The notes under the pieces were generated by a model, which saw only the letters and a program-made list of their open reading frames with translations, was not told where the DNA came from and did not search any database. DNA of 5,167 bases. Origin: Caldilineaceae bacterium (lineage in GTDB: Bacteria > Chloroflexota > Anaerolineae > Caldilineales > Caldilineaceae). Of this stretch, positions 1 to 5,167 are shown in pieces. The stretch is from the NCBI GenBank assembly GCA_015494005.1, contig WGCB01000300.1, positions 1 through 5,167 on the forward strand, in the 5' to 3' direction. Each line of letters begins with the position of its first letter. Within the stretch, counting starts at the first letter, position 1. The position numbers and the translations under genes were made by a program.

Positions 1-781
1 GGTTCAGGAGCCCCAGCAGGGCCTGGCTGCAGGAGGGATCCTGCCAGTGCCCCTCGAAATCCAGGTAGAAGACGTACTGCCAGGGGCGGTTCAGGTTGTG
101 GTTGCGCCGGGGCCGGCTCTCCAGCTTGACCAGGTTCACCGAGCGCTCCGCGAACTCGCCCAGGCAGGCATAGAGGGCGCCGGGCGTGTGGGGCACGGCA
201 AAGACCAGGGATGTCTTGGACGGCTCGCTCCGGGGCGGCTCCCCGTGGCCGATGATGAAGAAACGGGTGAAGTTGAAGTGGAGGTCCTCGATGTCCTGGT
301 GCAGGATCTTCAGCCCGTAGTACTCTGCGGCCAGCCTGCTGGCGATGACCGCCACGCCCGGCTCGGGGTGCTCGGCCAGCTCCTTGGCGCTCCCCGCGGT
401 GTCGTACCAGGGGATGGCCTGGTAGTTGTAGCGGTTGAGGAAGCGCTCGCACTGGGCCAGGGCCTGGGGATGGCTGCGCACCTGGGTGATGGGTGTGGCG
501 TCGTCGGGCAGGGCCAACAGGTTGTGCCGCACCCGCAGCAGCACCTCCCCGTGGACCCGCAGGTCATGCTCCAGGAGCAGGTCGTAGGCCTTGTTGATGC
601 TCCCGGCCACGGAATTCTCCACCGGCAGCACGCCGAAATCGGCCTTTCCCTGCTCCACCGCGGCGAAGATGTACTCGAAGGCCTTGCAGGGCAGGGTCTC
701 CACCTCCGGCCCGAAGTGCTGCCGGATGGCCTCCTCGGAATAGGCGCCGTGTTCTCCTTGAAATGCGACGACGGTTGTCAT
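1..781 (-). CDS. pheA: Prephenate dehydratase with ACT domain (3' end beyond the left edge)
   Basis: Prephenate dehydratase decarboxylates and dehydrates prephenate to phenylpyruvate in the cytoplasm, the committed step of phenylalanine synthesis. The 260 visible residues carry the family signatures in order: [12 protein letters not shown] (7-18), [13 protein letters not shown] (51-63), SHPQALAQC (103-111), YDTAGSAK (126-133), and HFNFTRF (168-174) with the catalytic Thr-Arg-Phe at 172-174. An ACT regulatory domain begins near residue 190, with GALY (201-204) and ESRP (221-224), which in this family form the allosteric Phe site. There is no fused chorismate mutase domain; that activity is supplied by aroH, 99 nt upstream on the same strand. 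The ATG at 781-779 is chosen because a strong Shine-Dalgarno (AGGAGAGGAAGG, 799-788) precedes it and the family homology starts just after it. An in-frame GTG at 844-842, itself preceded by GGAGGA, would add 21 residues and is less likely. The gene runs off the left edge, probably lacking only the last part of the ACT domain. Confidence 0.96.
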   Translation of the reverse strand, partial: MTTVVAFQGEHGAYSEEAIRQHFGPEVETLPCKAFEYIFAAVEQGKADFGVLPVENSVAGSINKAYDLLLEHDLRVHGEVLLRVRHNLLALPDDATPITQVRSHPQALAQCERFLNRYNYQAIPWYDTAGSAKELAEHPEPGVAVIASRLAAEYYGLKILHQDIEDLHFNFTRFFIIGHGEPPRSEPSKTSLVFAVPHTPGALYACLGEFAERSVNLVKLESRPRRNHNLNRPWQYVFYLDFEGHWQDPSCSQALLGLLN

Positions 782-787
782 GGCGAT

Positions 788-799
788 CCTTCCTCTCCT
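788..799 (-). promoter_or_regulatory. Shine-Dalgarno of pheA
   Basis: AGGAGAGGAAGG on the minus strand ends 6 nt before the ATG at 781. It decides the pheA start against the in-frame upstream GTG at 844-842. Confidence 0.75.
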
Positions 800-880
800 G
801 GTTCGTTGCCGAGACGATTCCTCGGACTCGGGTTCGGGTTCCACGGGGCTGCTTCCTCCGCCAGTCCCCCAGGGAATCGG

Positions 881-1312
881 TCAATCCTGGTTCCAGGCGG
901 CCAGCTGCTCGTCGATCCAGGTCTGGAGTTCGGTCAGGTCCACCTCCTGGGCCAGGGCCTTGTCCGGCCGCAGGCTGCGGGCCTCCCGCAGGTAGACGTG
1001 GTGGATGGCCGACTGGGGCTTGTCCGTGTTCCAGTGGATGAGCACCCGGATGCAGCGGGGCAGCCCGTCGGGGACGGCCATCTCGTGGCCGCAGAGGAGC
1101 GGCACATCCAGCCAGCCCAGCTGGCGGGCGGCCAGGGCCGGGTACTGGGAGACCACGTCCTGGGTGGTGGTGAAGAAAGCGCTGGCCACCTCTTCCGGGC
1201 GGATGCCGTTCAGACGGATGATCAGGGCCAGCAGCTCCCGGGTAGCCTTCAGGATGGCCTCGGGCGTGTCCTCGTCCACGGTGGTGGCGCCGCGTACACC
1301 TCGACAGAGCAT
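881..1312 (-). CDS. aroH: Chorismate mutase, AroH type (monofunctional)
   Basis: This enzyme catalyses the Claisen rearrangement of chorismate to prephenate, feeding Phe and Tyr synthesis. The 143-residue product matches the Bacillus subtilis AroH trimeric family along its whole length and is not an AroQ helical type. It has RGVRGATTV at 4-12 with active-site Arg7, LLCGHEMAV at 72-80 with Cys74 and Glu77, CIRV with Arg89, and HVYL with Tyr107. These correspond to B. subtilis Arg7, Cys75, Glu78, Arg90 and Tyr108. Tyr57 stands where B. subtilis has Phe57. The ATG at 1312-1310 is chosen because the family begins there and GAGGAG (1323-1318) precedes it by 5 nt. The frame stays open up to an ATG at 1402, but that start lies inside a terminator hairpin and the extra residues do not resemble the family. 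The gene lies 99 nt upstream of pheA and downstream of an apparent attenuator, so it is probably the first enzyme gene of a phenylalanine operon. Confidence 0.95.
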   Translation of the reverse strand: MLCRGVRGATTVDEDTPEAILKATRELLALIIRLNGIRPEEVASAFFTTTQDVVSQYPALAARQLGWLDVPLLCGHEMAVPDGLPRCIRVLIHWNTDKPQSAIHHVYLREARSLRPDKALAQEVDLTELQTWIDEQLAAWNQD

Positions 1313-1377
1313 GGCGTCTCCTCGTTCCTCTGGAGTGGCTGTGCCGCTTGGGCAAAACAACATGGGCAAAATAAAAA

Positions 1378-1411
1378 AACGAGAGCGGGATTTCTGCTCC
1401 ACGCTCTCGTT
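1378..1411 (-). terminator. Intrinsic terminator, probable attenuator, upstream of aroH
   Basis: On the minus strand AACGAGAGCG (1411-1402) pairs perfectly with CGCTCTCGTT (1387-1378), giving a 10-bp stem around a 14-nt loop. A T-rich run ending in TTTTTAT follows at once (down to about 1371). The hairpin begins 21 nt after the stop codon of the aromatic-rich ORF (1433) and lies 65 nt before the aroH ATG. No convincing promoter is visible between it and aroH, so transcription of aroH-pheA from the upstream promoter must read through it. This position, and a competing pairing (1395-1404 with 1457-1466), suggest a regulated attenuator. It could instead simply terminate the short upstream gene, if aroH has a promoter not recognised here. 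Confidence 0.85.
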
Positions 1412-1466
1412 GGGTTCCTTGGGACTGTGAGGTCACACAGGCTGGAACACCTCCTCGCGTGGAGCA
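1395..1466 (-). promoter_or_regulatory. Candidate antiterminator pairing competing with the terminator
   Basis: TGCTCCACGC in the transcript (1466-1457, within leader codons 64-67) is the exact complement of GCGTGGAGCA (1404-1395), which covers the top of the terminator 5' stem and most of its loop. A U·G and a U-A pair extend it to 12 bp. The two arms are 52 nt apart. Forming this helix takes three nucleotides of the terminator stem and its loop, so both structures can coexist only as a strained pseudoknot. The base complementarity is directly visible; the antitermination role is inferred. Confidence 0.6.
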
Positions 1467-1657
1467 AAGGGGGTAAAGTAATAGCCGAACCAAAAGCTGC
1501 CAAAAGAAAACCCGCGCCACTCATGGCGCAGGTCAATACTCAGCACGATATCATCCGCGGTGGGCGCGTTCAAGAGGATCACGGTCGACGAGCTCTCCTC
1601 GTCGAGCATTTCGTCCAACATGTCATCGAAAAGGCGTCGGTTGCGACGGGGATCCAT
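1433..1657 (-). CDS. Aromatic-rich short ORF, candidate leader peptide of the aroH-pheA operon
   Basis: This is an ORF of 74 codons, not recognised as a known protein family. The N-terminal 25 residues are charged (Arg-rich, then acidic, with MLDEMLDEE). The middle (VILLNAPTADDIVLSIDLR) resembles an ordinary folded strand-turn segment. The distinctive part is FSFGSFWFGYYFTPF at 50-64, with six Phe, two Tyr and one Trp in 15 codons. Downstream on the same strand follow a terminator hairpin and then chorismate mutase and prephenate dehydratase. In enterobacterial attenuation (pheL), runs of codons for the end-product amino acid in a leader ORF sense charged tRNA; this ORF fits that role by position and composition. 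It is much longer than usual leaders, and the ATG at 1657 has no clear Shine-Dalgarno. Alternative starts are ATG 1621, ATG 1609, or GTG 1582, the last preceded by GAGGAG at 12 nt. It could also be a genuine small protein; the two roles are not exclusive. Confidence 0.6.
   Translation of the reverse strand: MDPRRNRRLFDDMLDEMLDEESSSTVILLNAPTADDIVLSIDLRHEWRGFSFGSFWFGYYFTPFAPREEVFQPV
1514..1529 (-). promoter_or_regulatory. Small hairpin just before the aromatic codon run
   Basis: In the minus-strand transcript GCGCCA pairs with TGGCGC around a TGAG tetraloop. It lies at codons 43-48 of the leader ORF, directly before the first Phe codon of the run (1510). It could act as a polymerase pause hairpin synchronising transcription with translation, as in known attenuators, but the function is inferred from position alone. 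Confidence 0.35.
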
Positions 1658-1756
1658 GGGAATCAGTCCAGGGAATCGGCTTGGAGTGTCCAGAAGATTG
1701 GTGCGTGAGCGGACCGGCAGGGGAAGGGAACCCGGCTACTGCTCAATTTGGCCCAC

Positions 1757-1786
1757 AGGATAGCACACGGGCGAAGCGCTTGTCAA
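1757..1786 (-). promoter_or_regulatory. Sigma70/sigmaA-type promoter of the leader-aroH-pheA unit
   Basis: The minus strand carries a perfect -35 box TTGACA (1786-1781), an 18-bp spacer, and a -10 box TATCCT (1762-1757) extended by an upstream TGC. Transcription would begin near 1750, leaving about 93 nt before the ATG at 1657. It is the only good promoter seen upstream of the leader ORF, aroH and pheA on this strand, so all three are probably one transcription unit. Confidence 0.7.
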
Positions 1787-1917
1787 ACTAGAAAAACAGC
1801 CGAACTGGGCTCTGTGATCCTGGGTGGCCGGAACCAACTTGTCATCAAGCTGTAACATTATGCAGAGAGAAGTCGTGCTAAAATGGCAGCCAAGAGAACC
1901 TGTGCTCGCTCCACGTT

Positions 1918-1947
1918 GTCTGTCCAATAGACGTCTGTCCAATCGAC
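1918..1947. repeat. Two-copy 15-bp tandem repeat
   Basis: GTCTGTCCAATAGAC (1918-1932) is followed directly by GTCTGTCCAATCGAC (1933-1947), identical at 14 of 15 positions. Each unit has outward dyad character (GTC at one end, GAC at the other). Possible readings are a protein-binding site pair, an IS-end motif, or a local duplication. Confidence 0.8.
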
Positions 1948-2072
1948 ACCCTCAGCCGTGCCACCTCGTGTCGTGCAACCCTGTTGATACGCCCGCTGGA
2001 TAGGCCAGAACGGCCGTGGGCGCCTGCCTACCGGGCCGTCCTGGGCTTCGCTTTGATCGTGGCCTGCAGCGA

Positions 2073-2129
2073 CCGGTGAACCGAAACGGAAGGCAAGGAG
2101 CGGCGCAGAGAGCAACCGTGTTTCACCCG
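2073..2129. repeat. Imperfect inverted repeat upstream of the transposase fragment
   Basis: CCGGTGAA (2073-2080) pairs with TTCACCCGG (2122-2130 region) with one bulged C, and ACGG (about 2086-2089) with CCGT (2116-2119) inside. It lies 25-80 bp upstream of the ATG at 2155. It may be a subterminal structure of the mobile element or an RNA hairpin in its 5' leader. No T-tract follows, so it is not an intrinsic terminator. Confidence 0.4.
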
Positions 2130-2154
2130 GCTTCATAGTTGGAGTACGTGCATT

Positions 2155-2484
2155 ATGGCGCGCAAACCTTACCGCTACGTCATCGAACTCGCCCCCCATG
2201 AGCGCTCCCAGCTGGAAGCCCTGATCCGCGCCGGCACCACGGAACGCCGGGTCGCCGACCGGGCTCGCATCATCCTCTGGGCCGCGGATGGCCTGACCAT
2301 CGCCGAGACCCAGAAGCGCCTGGACTGCAGCGAGCAGACCATCCTCAACTGGCGGCGCATCTTCCTGGACCGCCGGGGCCGCTACGAGATCCCTGAGCTG
2401 CTCCGGGATCGGCCCCGTCCTGGGCGCCCCCCCAAGCACCGCAACGGGAACAACCCCAAGACCCAGACGCCAGCAGCCGCCTAG
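2155..2484 (+). pseudogene. Truncated IS630-type transposase, N-terminal helix-turn-helix part only
   Basis: The 109-residue product matches the N-terminal DNA-binding region of IS630/Tc1-mariner-like transposases. It has a helical segment ERSQLEALIRAGTTERRVADRARIILW split around residues 15-42, then a helix-turn-helix GLTIAETQKRLDCSEQTILNWRR (46-68), and the linker FLDRRGRYEIPELLRDRPRPGRPPK (70-94). In intact members a catalytic DDE domain of roughly 200-250 residues follows this proline/arginine-rich linker. Here the frame ends 15 residues later in an unrelated tail (HRNGNNPKTQTPAAA). No DDE motif is present in the remaining 27 bp before the AKR gene, which is on the other strand. A weak GGAG precedes the ATG by about 10 nt. 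The fragment cannot transpose by itself; whether the DNA-binding domain is expressed is unknown. An alternative is a first ORF of a two-frame element whose second ORF has been deleted. Confidence 0.8.
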
Positions 2485-2511
2485 CTTTCCCCAGGCTTCA
2501 CCCGTTCGAGC

Positions 2512-3477
2512 TCACCCCTCCTGCCAGGCGGACACCTGATCCAGGCGACTCAGCTGCTCCGACGAGAGGACTACGTCCAGCGCCGCCAAGTTGGCTCGGA
2601 GCTGGTCCACCGAGTTCGCGCCCACGATGGGCGCGGTCACCGCGGGCTGGGCCAGGAGCCAGGCCAGCGAGACCGCTGCCGGGGACACCCCCAGCTCCTC
2701 GGCCACCTCCCGCACCACGTCCAGGATCCGCCAGCTTTTCTCGCTGACATAGCGCCGCTTCACCCCTTCCGCCCGCACACTCGCCGTCTGCTCCCCCTGC
2801 CGGTACTTGCCCGTGAGGAAACCGCCAGCCAAGGGGCTGTAAGGGATCACCCCCAGCCCGTAGACCCGAGCCACATCCTGGAGCTCCCGCTCGAACTCCG
2901 CCCGGTGGACCAGGTTGTAGTGGGGCTGGAGGCTGTCGTAGCGGGCCAGGCCCAGCCGGTCGCTGGTCCACAGGGCCTCCATCAGACGCCAGGCCGGGTA
3001 GTTGCTGCAACCCAGGTAGCGCACCTTGCCCTGCTGGCGCAGGCGGTCGAAAGCCTCCATGGTCTCGTCCATGGGGGTTTCCTCGTCGTACCAGTGGGCC
3101 TGGTAGAGGTCGATGTAGTCGGTCTGGAGGCGGCGCAGGCTGTCCTCGCAGGCCTGGATGATGTGGGCCCGGCTCAGGCCCTCGCCGTTGGGCCCCGGCC
3201 ACATGCGCCCCCGCACCTTGGTGGCGATGACCACCTCCCGACGCCTGCCTCGCTGCGCCAGCCAGCGGCCGATGATGCTCTCGCTCACGCCCCCAGGATT
3301 GCCCTCCACCCAGAAGCTGTAGATGTCCGCGGTGTCGATGAAGTTGCCTCCGGCCGCCACGAAGGCGTCCATGATTTCGAAGGCGCCGGCCTCGTCCACG
3401 GTCCAGCCGAACTGCATGGAGCCCAGACAGAGGGCAGAGACCTTCAGCCCGGTGCGGCCCAACCGGCGATAGCGCAT
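2512..3477 (-). CDS. Aldo/keto reductase
   Basis: NADPH-dependent (TIM-barrel) oxidoreductase of the aldo/keto reductase superfamily, 321 residues, a full normal length. The catalytic tetrad is visible: Asp48 and Tyr53 in FIDTADIY, Lys87 in VIATKV, and His128 in YQAHWY. The barrel strand LGCSNYP (155-161), the [12 protein letters not shown] segment (214-225) and the C-terminal cofactor motif [18 protein letters not shown] (283-300), which binds the 2'-phosphate, are all present. The ATG at 3477 is chosen because the family starts [14 protein letters not shown] and AGGAAAGGA precedes it by about 7 nt; a longer frame from 3528 adds 17 unrelated residues. The substrate cannot be read from the sequence. 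It lies 73 nt downstream of selB on the same strand, possibly co-transcribed. Its stop is 27 bp from the convergent transposase fragment, but the C-terminus looks intact (helix [15 protein letters not shown] near the end). Confidence 0.95.
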   Translation of the reverse strand: MRYRRLGRTGLKVSALCLGSMQFGWTVDEAGAFEIMDAFVAAGGNFIDTADIYSFWVEGNPGGVSESIIGRWLAQRGRRREVVIATKVRGRMWPGPNGEGLSRAHIIQACEDSLRRLQTDYIDLYQAHWYDEETPMDETMEAFDRLRQQGKVRYLGCSNYPAWRLMEALWTSDRLGLARYDSLQPHYNLVHRAEFERELQDVARVYGLGVIPYSPLAGGFLTGKYRQGEQTASVRAEGVKRRYVSEKSWRILDVVREVAEELGVSPAAVSLAWLLAQPAVTAPIVGANSVDQLRANLAALDVVLSSEQLSRLDQVSAWQEG

Positions 3478-3485
3478 GGGACGTT

Positions 3486-3494
3486 CCTTTCCTG
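3486..3494 (-). promoter_or_regulatory. Shine-Dalgarno of the aldo/keto reductase
   Basis: A purine-rich AGGAAAGGA on the minus strand lies about 7-8 nt before the ATG at 3477, supporting this start over the upstream in-frame ATG at 3528. Confidence 0.6.
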
Positions 3495-3550
3495 GAAATT
3501 GGGGGCGTGAAAAGCGGGGGCACAGCAAGGGTTGACGGCGGCCTGTCCGC

Positions 3551-5167
3551 CTAGCGGAGCACCCGGATGTCCCCCTGGCGGCGGGTGACGCGCCGGGAGT
3601 CCAGCTCCTCCAGGACGGCCTGGATGTACTTGCGGCTGGTCTGGAAGAGGTCCCGGGCCTGGGCCAGGGTGATGGAGCCCTGCTCCTGGATGTGGGCCTG
3701 GATGGCCTGGCTCATGCGCTGGAAGTCCTCGGGCCGGAAGTAGACGTTCCCACCCAGGCGCAGCAGCTTCCCCTGCTCCAGCAGGAACTCCAGGAGCAGC
3801 TCGTCCCCGCCCAGGAGGGCCAGGACCTCCCCCGCGTTGGGCGGGGAGAAGGGAGCGGCGGCGAAGGCGGCCAGCAGCCGGTCCACCCGGGCCTGCTGCT
3901 CCGGGCTCAGGACCACCCGGTGCTCGGCCAGCCAGACCACCCGGTCGTTGCGCTGGACGAGGCCCTCCTGGGCCAGGCGCTCCAGCAGGTCGTTGAAGAG
4001 GCGCACGCTGATCTCCCGCCGCTGCCGCCGGGCACCGGTCACGCTCAGGCGGCTGCGCAGCTCGCCCCGGGGCATGCCCTGGCGCAGGGGGTTCTGCCGG
4101 TGGAAGTCGGCCAGCAGGGCCTGGACCTGCTCCCGCAGGGCCTGCCAGGTGGTGGCGGTGATCAGAGCCGCTTCCCCCTGGCCCAGGCCGATGACCGCGC
4201 CGGAGTCCAGCAGCTCGGCCAGGGCTTCCTGGGCCGGATCCACCCCCAGCCCGCTCTGGCCGATGAGCTCCGCCTGGGTGAGGAGGGGCATCCGCTCCAG
4301 GGTCTGGAGGAGGATCTCGTCCGGGGCCCCCTTGGCCAGGGTCTCCAGGCGCTGGATCACCGCCGGATCGAAGCGCCGGTAGCGGCGGCGCGGGTGGGGA
4401 TCCAGGAGGACGCCGCCGCCCAGGGTGTGGCTGGGGGAGGGCTGGCGCAGGATGTAGCGGTCCCCAGCGGCCACCACCGTGGGCCGCTCCAGGCGCAGCT
4501 GCAGCCACCCCGTCTCCCCGGGCTGCAGGGCCTCCGTGCCCAGGAGCCGCACCCGGGCCGGGATCTCCGCGGCGCCGCTGAAGAAGTCCACCCGCTGGTT
4601 GTGGACCAGGGGTTTGGGCGCGTCGGGCAGGAGGCGGAAGGAGACATCCACCAGGAGGGTGGTGCGCAGGCTGCCCGGCTTGCAGACCACATCGCCCCGG
4701 CGGATCTCGTCCGTGCCCACGCCGCTCAGGTTCATGGCCACCCGGCTGCCTGGGAGGGCGGTCTCGATGGGCTGTTTGTGGCTCTGCAGGCCTCGGATGC
4801 GAGCGCTGCGGCCAGCGGGCAAGATCTCCACCGGCTCCCCCACCTGGAAGGAGCCATCGCTCAGGGTGCCGGTGACGATGGTGCCGAAGCCGCTCAGGCT
4901 GAAGACCCGGTCGATGGGCAGGCGGGGGCGTTCCCGGTTGCGGCGGGGAGGCAGTTGGGTCAGGACCGAGGCCAGGGTCTCCTGGAGCTGGTCCAGCCCG
5001 GCCCGGGTGAAGGCGCTCACCGGGACGATGGGGGCGTCGGCCAGGCGAGTGGGGGCCAGAAGCTCCCGCACATCCAGCTCCACCAGTTCCAGCCACTCCG
5101 GGTCGTCGATGAGGTCGATCTTGGTCAGGGCCACCACCCCCGTGGGCACGGCCAGCAGGTCCAGGAT
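3551..5167 (-). CDS. selB: Selenocysteine-specific elongation factor SelB (5' end beyond the right edge)
   Basis: SelB is an EF-Tu-like GTPase that carries Sec-tRNA(Sec) to ribosomes at UGA codons marked by a SECIS hairpin. About 538 residues are visible, open to the window edge. The first is within the G domain ([18 protein letters not shown]), with the guanine-specificity motif TKID at about residues 15-18 and the SAF motif at 51-53. The P-loop, switch regions and DVPGHE lie outside the window; roughly 90-100 residues are missing compared with the usual length. The beta-barrel domain II follows ([16 protein letters not shown], about 87-102; then [20 protein letters not shown]), then domain III. 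The C-terminal half consists of successive winged-helix domains ending in [21 protein letters not shown], the typical SECIS-binding end. The GTG at 5149, which could be taken as a start, is an internal valine codon because the frame and homology continue upstream. The stop TAG is at 3553-3551, 73 nt before the AKR gene. Confidence 0.96.
   Translation of the reverse strand: MLDLLAVPTGVVALTKIDLIDDPEWLELVELDVRELLAPTRLADAPIVPVSAFTRAGLDQLQETLASVLTQLPPRRNRERPRLPIDRVFSLSGFGTIVTGTLSDGSFQVGEPVEILPAGRSARIRGLQSHKQPIETALPGSRVAMNLSGVGTDEIRRGDVVCKPGSLRTTLLVDVSFRLLPDAPKPLVHNQRVDFFSGAAEIPARVRLLGTEALQPGETGWLQLRLERPTVVAAGDRYILRQPSPSHTLGGGVLLDPHPRRRYRRFDPAVIQRLETLAKGAPDEILLQTLERMPLLTQAELIGQSGLGVDPAQEALAELLDSGAVIGLGQGEAALITATTWQALREQVQALLADFHRQNPLRQGMPRGELRSRLSVTGARRQRREISVRLFNDLLERLAQEGLVQRNDRVVWLAEHRVVLSPEQQARVDRLLAAFAAAPFSPPNAGEVLALLGGDELLLEFLLEQGKLLRLGGNVYFRPEDFQRMSQAIQAHIQEQGSITLAQARDLFQTSRKYIQAVLEELDSRRVTRRQGDIRVLR

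Larger units (their letters stand above)
1787..2154. other. Intergenic region between the phe operon promoter and the transposase fragment
   Basis: I find no convincing gene here on either strand. Short open frames on the minus strand have no family resemblance. The stretch holds a 15-bp tandem repeat (1918-1947) and an imperfect inverted repeat (2073-2129). An isolated extended -10-like TGCTAAAAT (plus, 1876-1884) has no fitting -35 box. Part of it may be the upstream non-coding end of the IS630-type element, but no terminal inverted repeat could be paired because the other end is missing. Confidence 0.5.

Noticed and set aside
1313..1402. Upstream ATG at 1402 extending aroH by 30 residues
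   Set aside because: It starts inside the terminator hairpin, and the AroH family begins at the ATG at 1312, which has a good Shine-Dalgarno.
1378..1657. T-box riboswitch in the aroH leader
   Set aside because: No sequence like the conserved T-box (AGGGTGGNACCGCG) is found before the terminator; the aromatic-rich ORF offers a better explanation.
47..1708. Long plus-strand open frame of 553 codons
   Set aside because: It lies antisense to pheA, aroH and the leader ORF, which have clear family motifs. The translation is low-complexity (G, V, L, Q rich) without any recognisable domain, as expected from a high-GC shadow frame.
1787..1816. Weak AGCC/GGCT hairpin followed by GTTTTTC on the minus strand, upstream of the phe promoter
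   Set aside because: The stem is four pairs only and no gene lies upstream on that strand for it to terminate.
1876..1884. Plus-strand extended -10 TGCTAAAAT as the promoter of the transposase fragment
   Set aside because: No -35 box at usable spacing, and it is about 270 bp from the ORF; one short match in AT-richer DNA is weak evidence.
1858..2439. Minus-strand open frame of 193 codons
   Set aside because: It is antisense to the helix-turn-helix fragment, has no recognisable motif, and its end crosses the tandem repeat and non-coding region.
2498..3523. Minus-strand open frame of 341 codons overlapping the AKR
   Set aside because: Out-of-frame shadow; the AKR catalytic tetrad and cofactor motif are in the other frame.
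3537..3551. GGCGG-ACAGG-CCGCC hairpin at the selB stop codon as a terminator
   Set aside because: The stem is only 5 bp and is not followed by a T-tract.
3444..5096. Minus-strand open frame of 550 codons overlapping selB
   Set aside because: It is rich in P, G, A and R with no domains and overlaps selB in another frame, where SelB motifs run continuously.

Overview
The window is GC-rich bacterial DNA, and nearly all of it is explained by two minus-strand transcription units separated by an insertion-sequence remnant. The monofunctional AroH-type chorismate mutase, the separate ACT-domain prephenate dehydratase, SelB and the high GC content would fit a Chloroflexota-like or other deep-branching GC-rich bacterium. 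No rRNA or other strong taxonomic marker is present, so that placement is tentative.

Layout from left to right. (1) Positions 1-781, minus: 5' part of pheA (prephenate dehydratase), cut by the left window edge. (2) 881-1312, minus: aroH (chorismate mutase), complete. (3) 1378-1411: a 10-bp hairpin followed by a U-tract, read on the minus strand, between aroH and the short ORF upstream of it. (4) 1433-1657, minus: a 74-codon ORF whose C-terminal part is packed with Phe, Tyr and Trp codons. (5) 1757-1786, minus: a good sigma70/sigmaA-type promoter. (6) About 1790-2154: non-coding, with a 15-bp tandem repeat and an imperfect inverted repeat. (7) 2155-2484, plus: N-terminal DNA-binding part of an IS630-type transposase, lacking the catalytic domain. 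(8) 2512-3477, minus: an aldo/keto reductase. (9) 3551-5167, minus: selB, the selenocysteine-specific elongation factor, missing its N-terminal GTPase motifs beyond the right edge.

The most interesting part is 1378-1786. Promoter, aromatic-rich leader ORF, intrinsic terminator, chorismate mutase and prephenate dehydratase lie in that order. The two enzymes convert chorismate to prephenate and prephenate to phenylpyruvate, the committed steps to phenylalanine. Nine of the 15 residues at positions 50-64 of the leader ORF are Phe, Tyr or Trp. A 10-bp segment at the end of that run is perfectly complementary to the loop and upper stem of the terminator. This is the expected architecture of ribosome-mediated transcription attenuation of a phenylalanine operon, analogous to enterobacterial pheL-pheA but with a longer leader and unrelated sequence. 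The regulatory role is inferred from sequence only.

The selB-AKR pair shares a strand with a 73-nt gap and may be co-transcribed. SelB implies that the organism makes selenoproteins, but no selenocysteine codon, SECIS element or tRNA-Sec was found here. The transposase fragment converges on the AKR gene with only 27 bp between stop codons.
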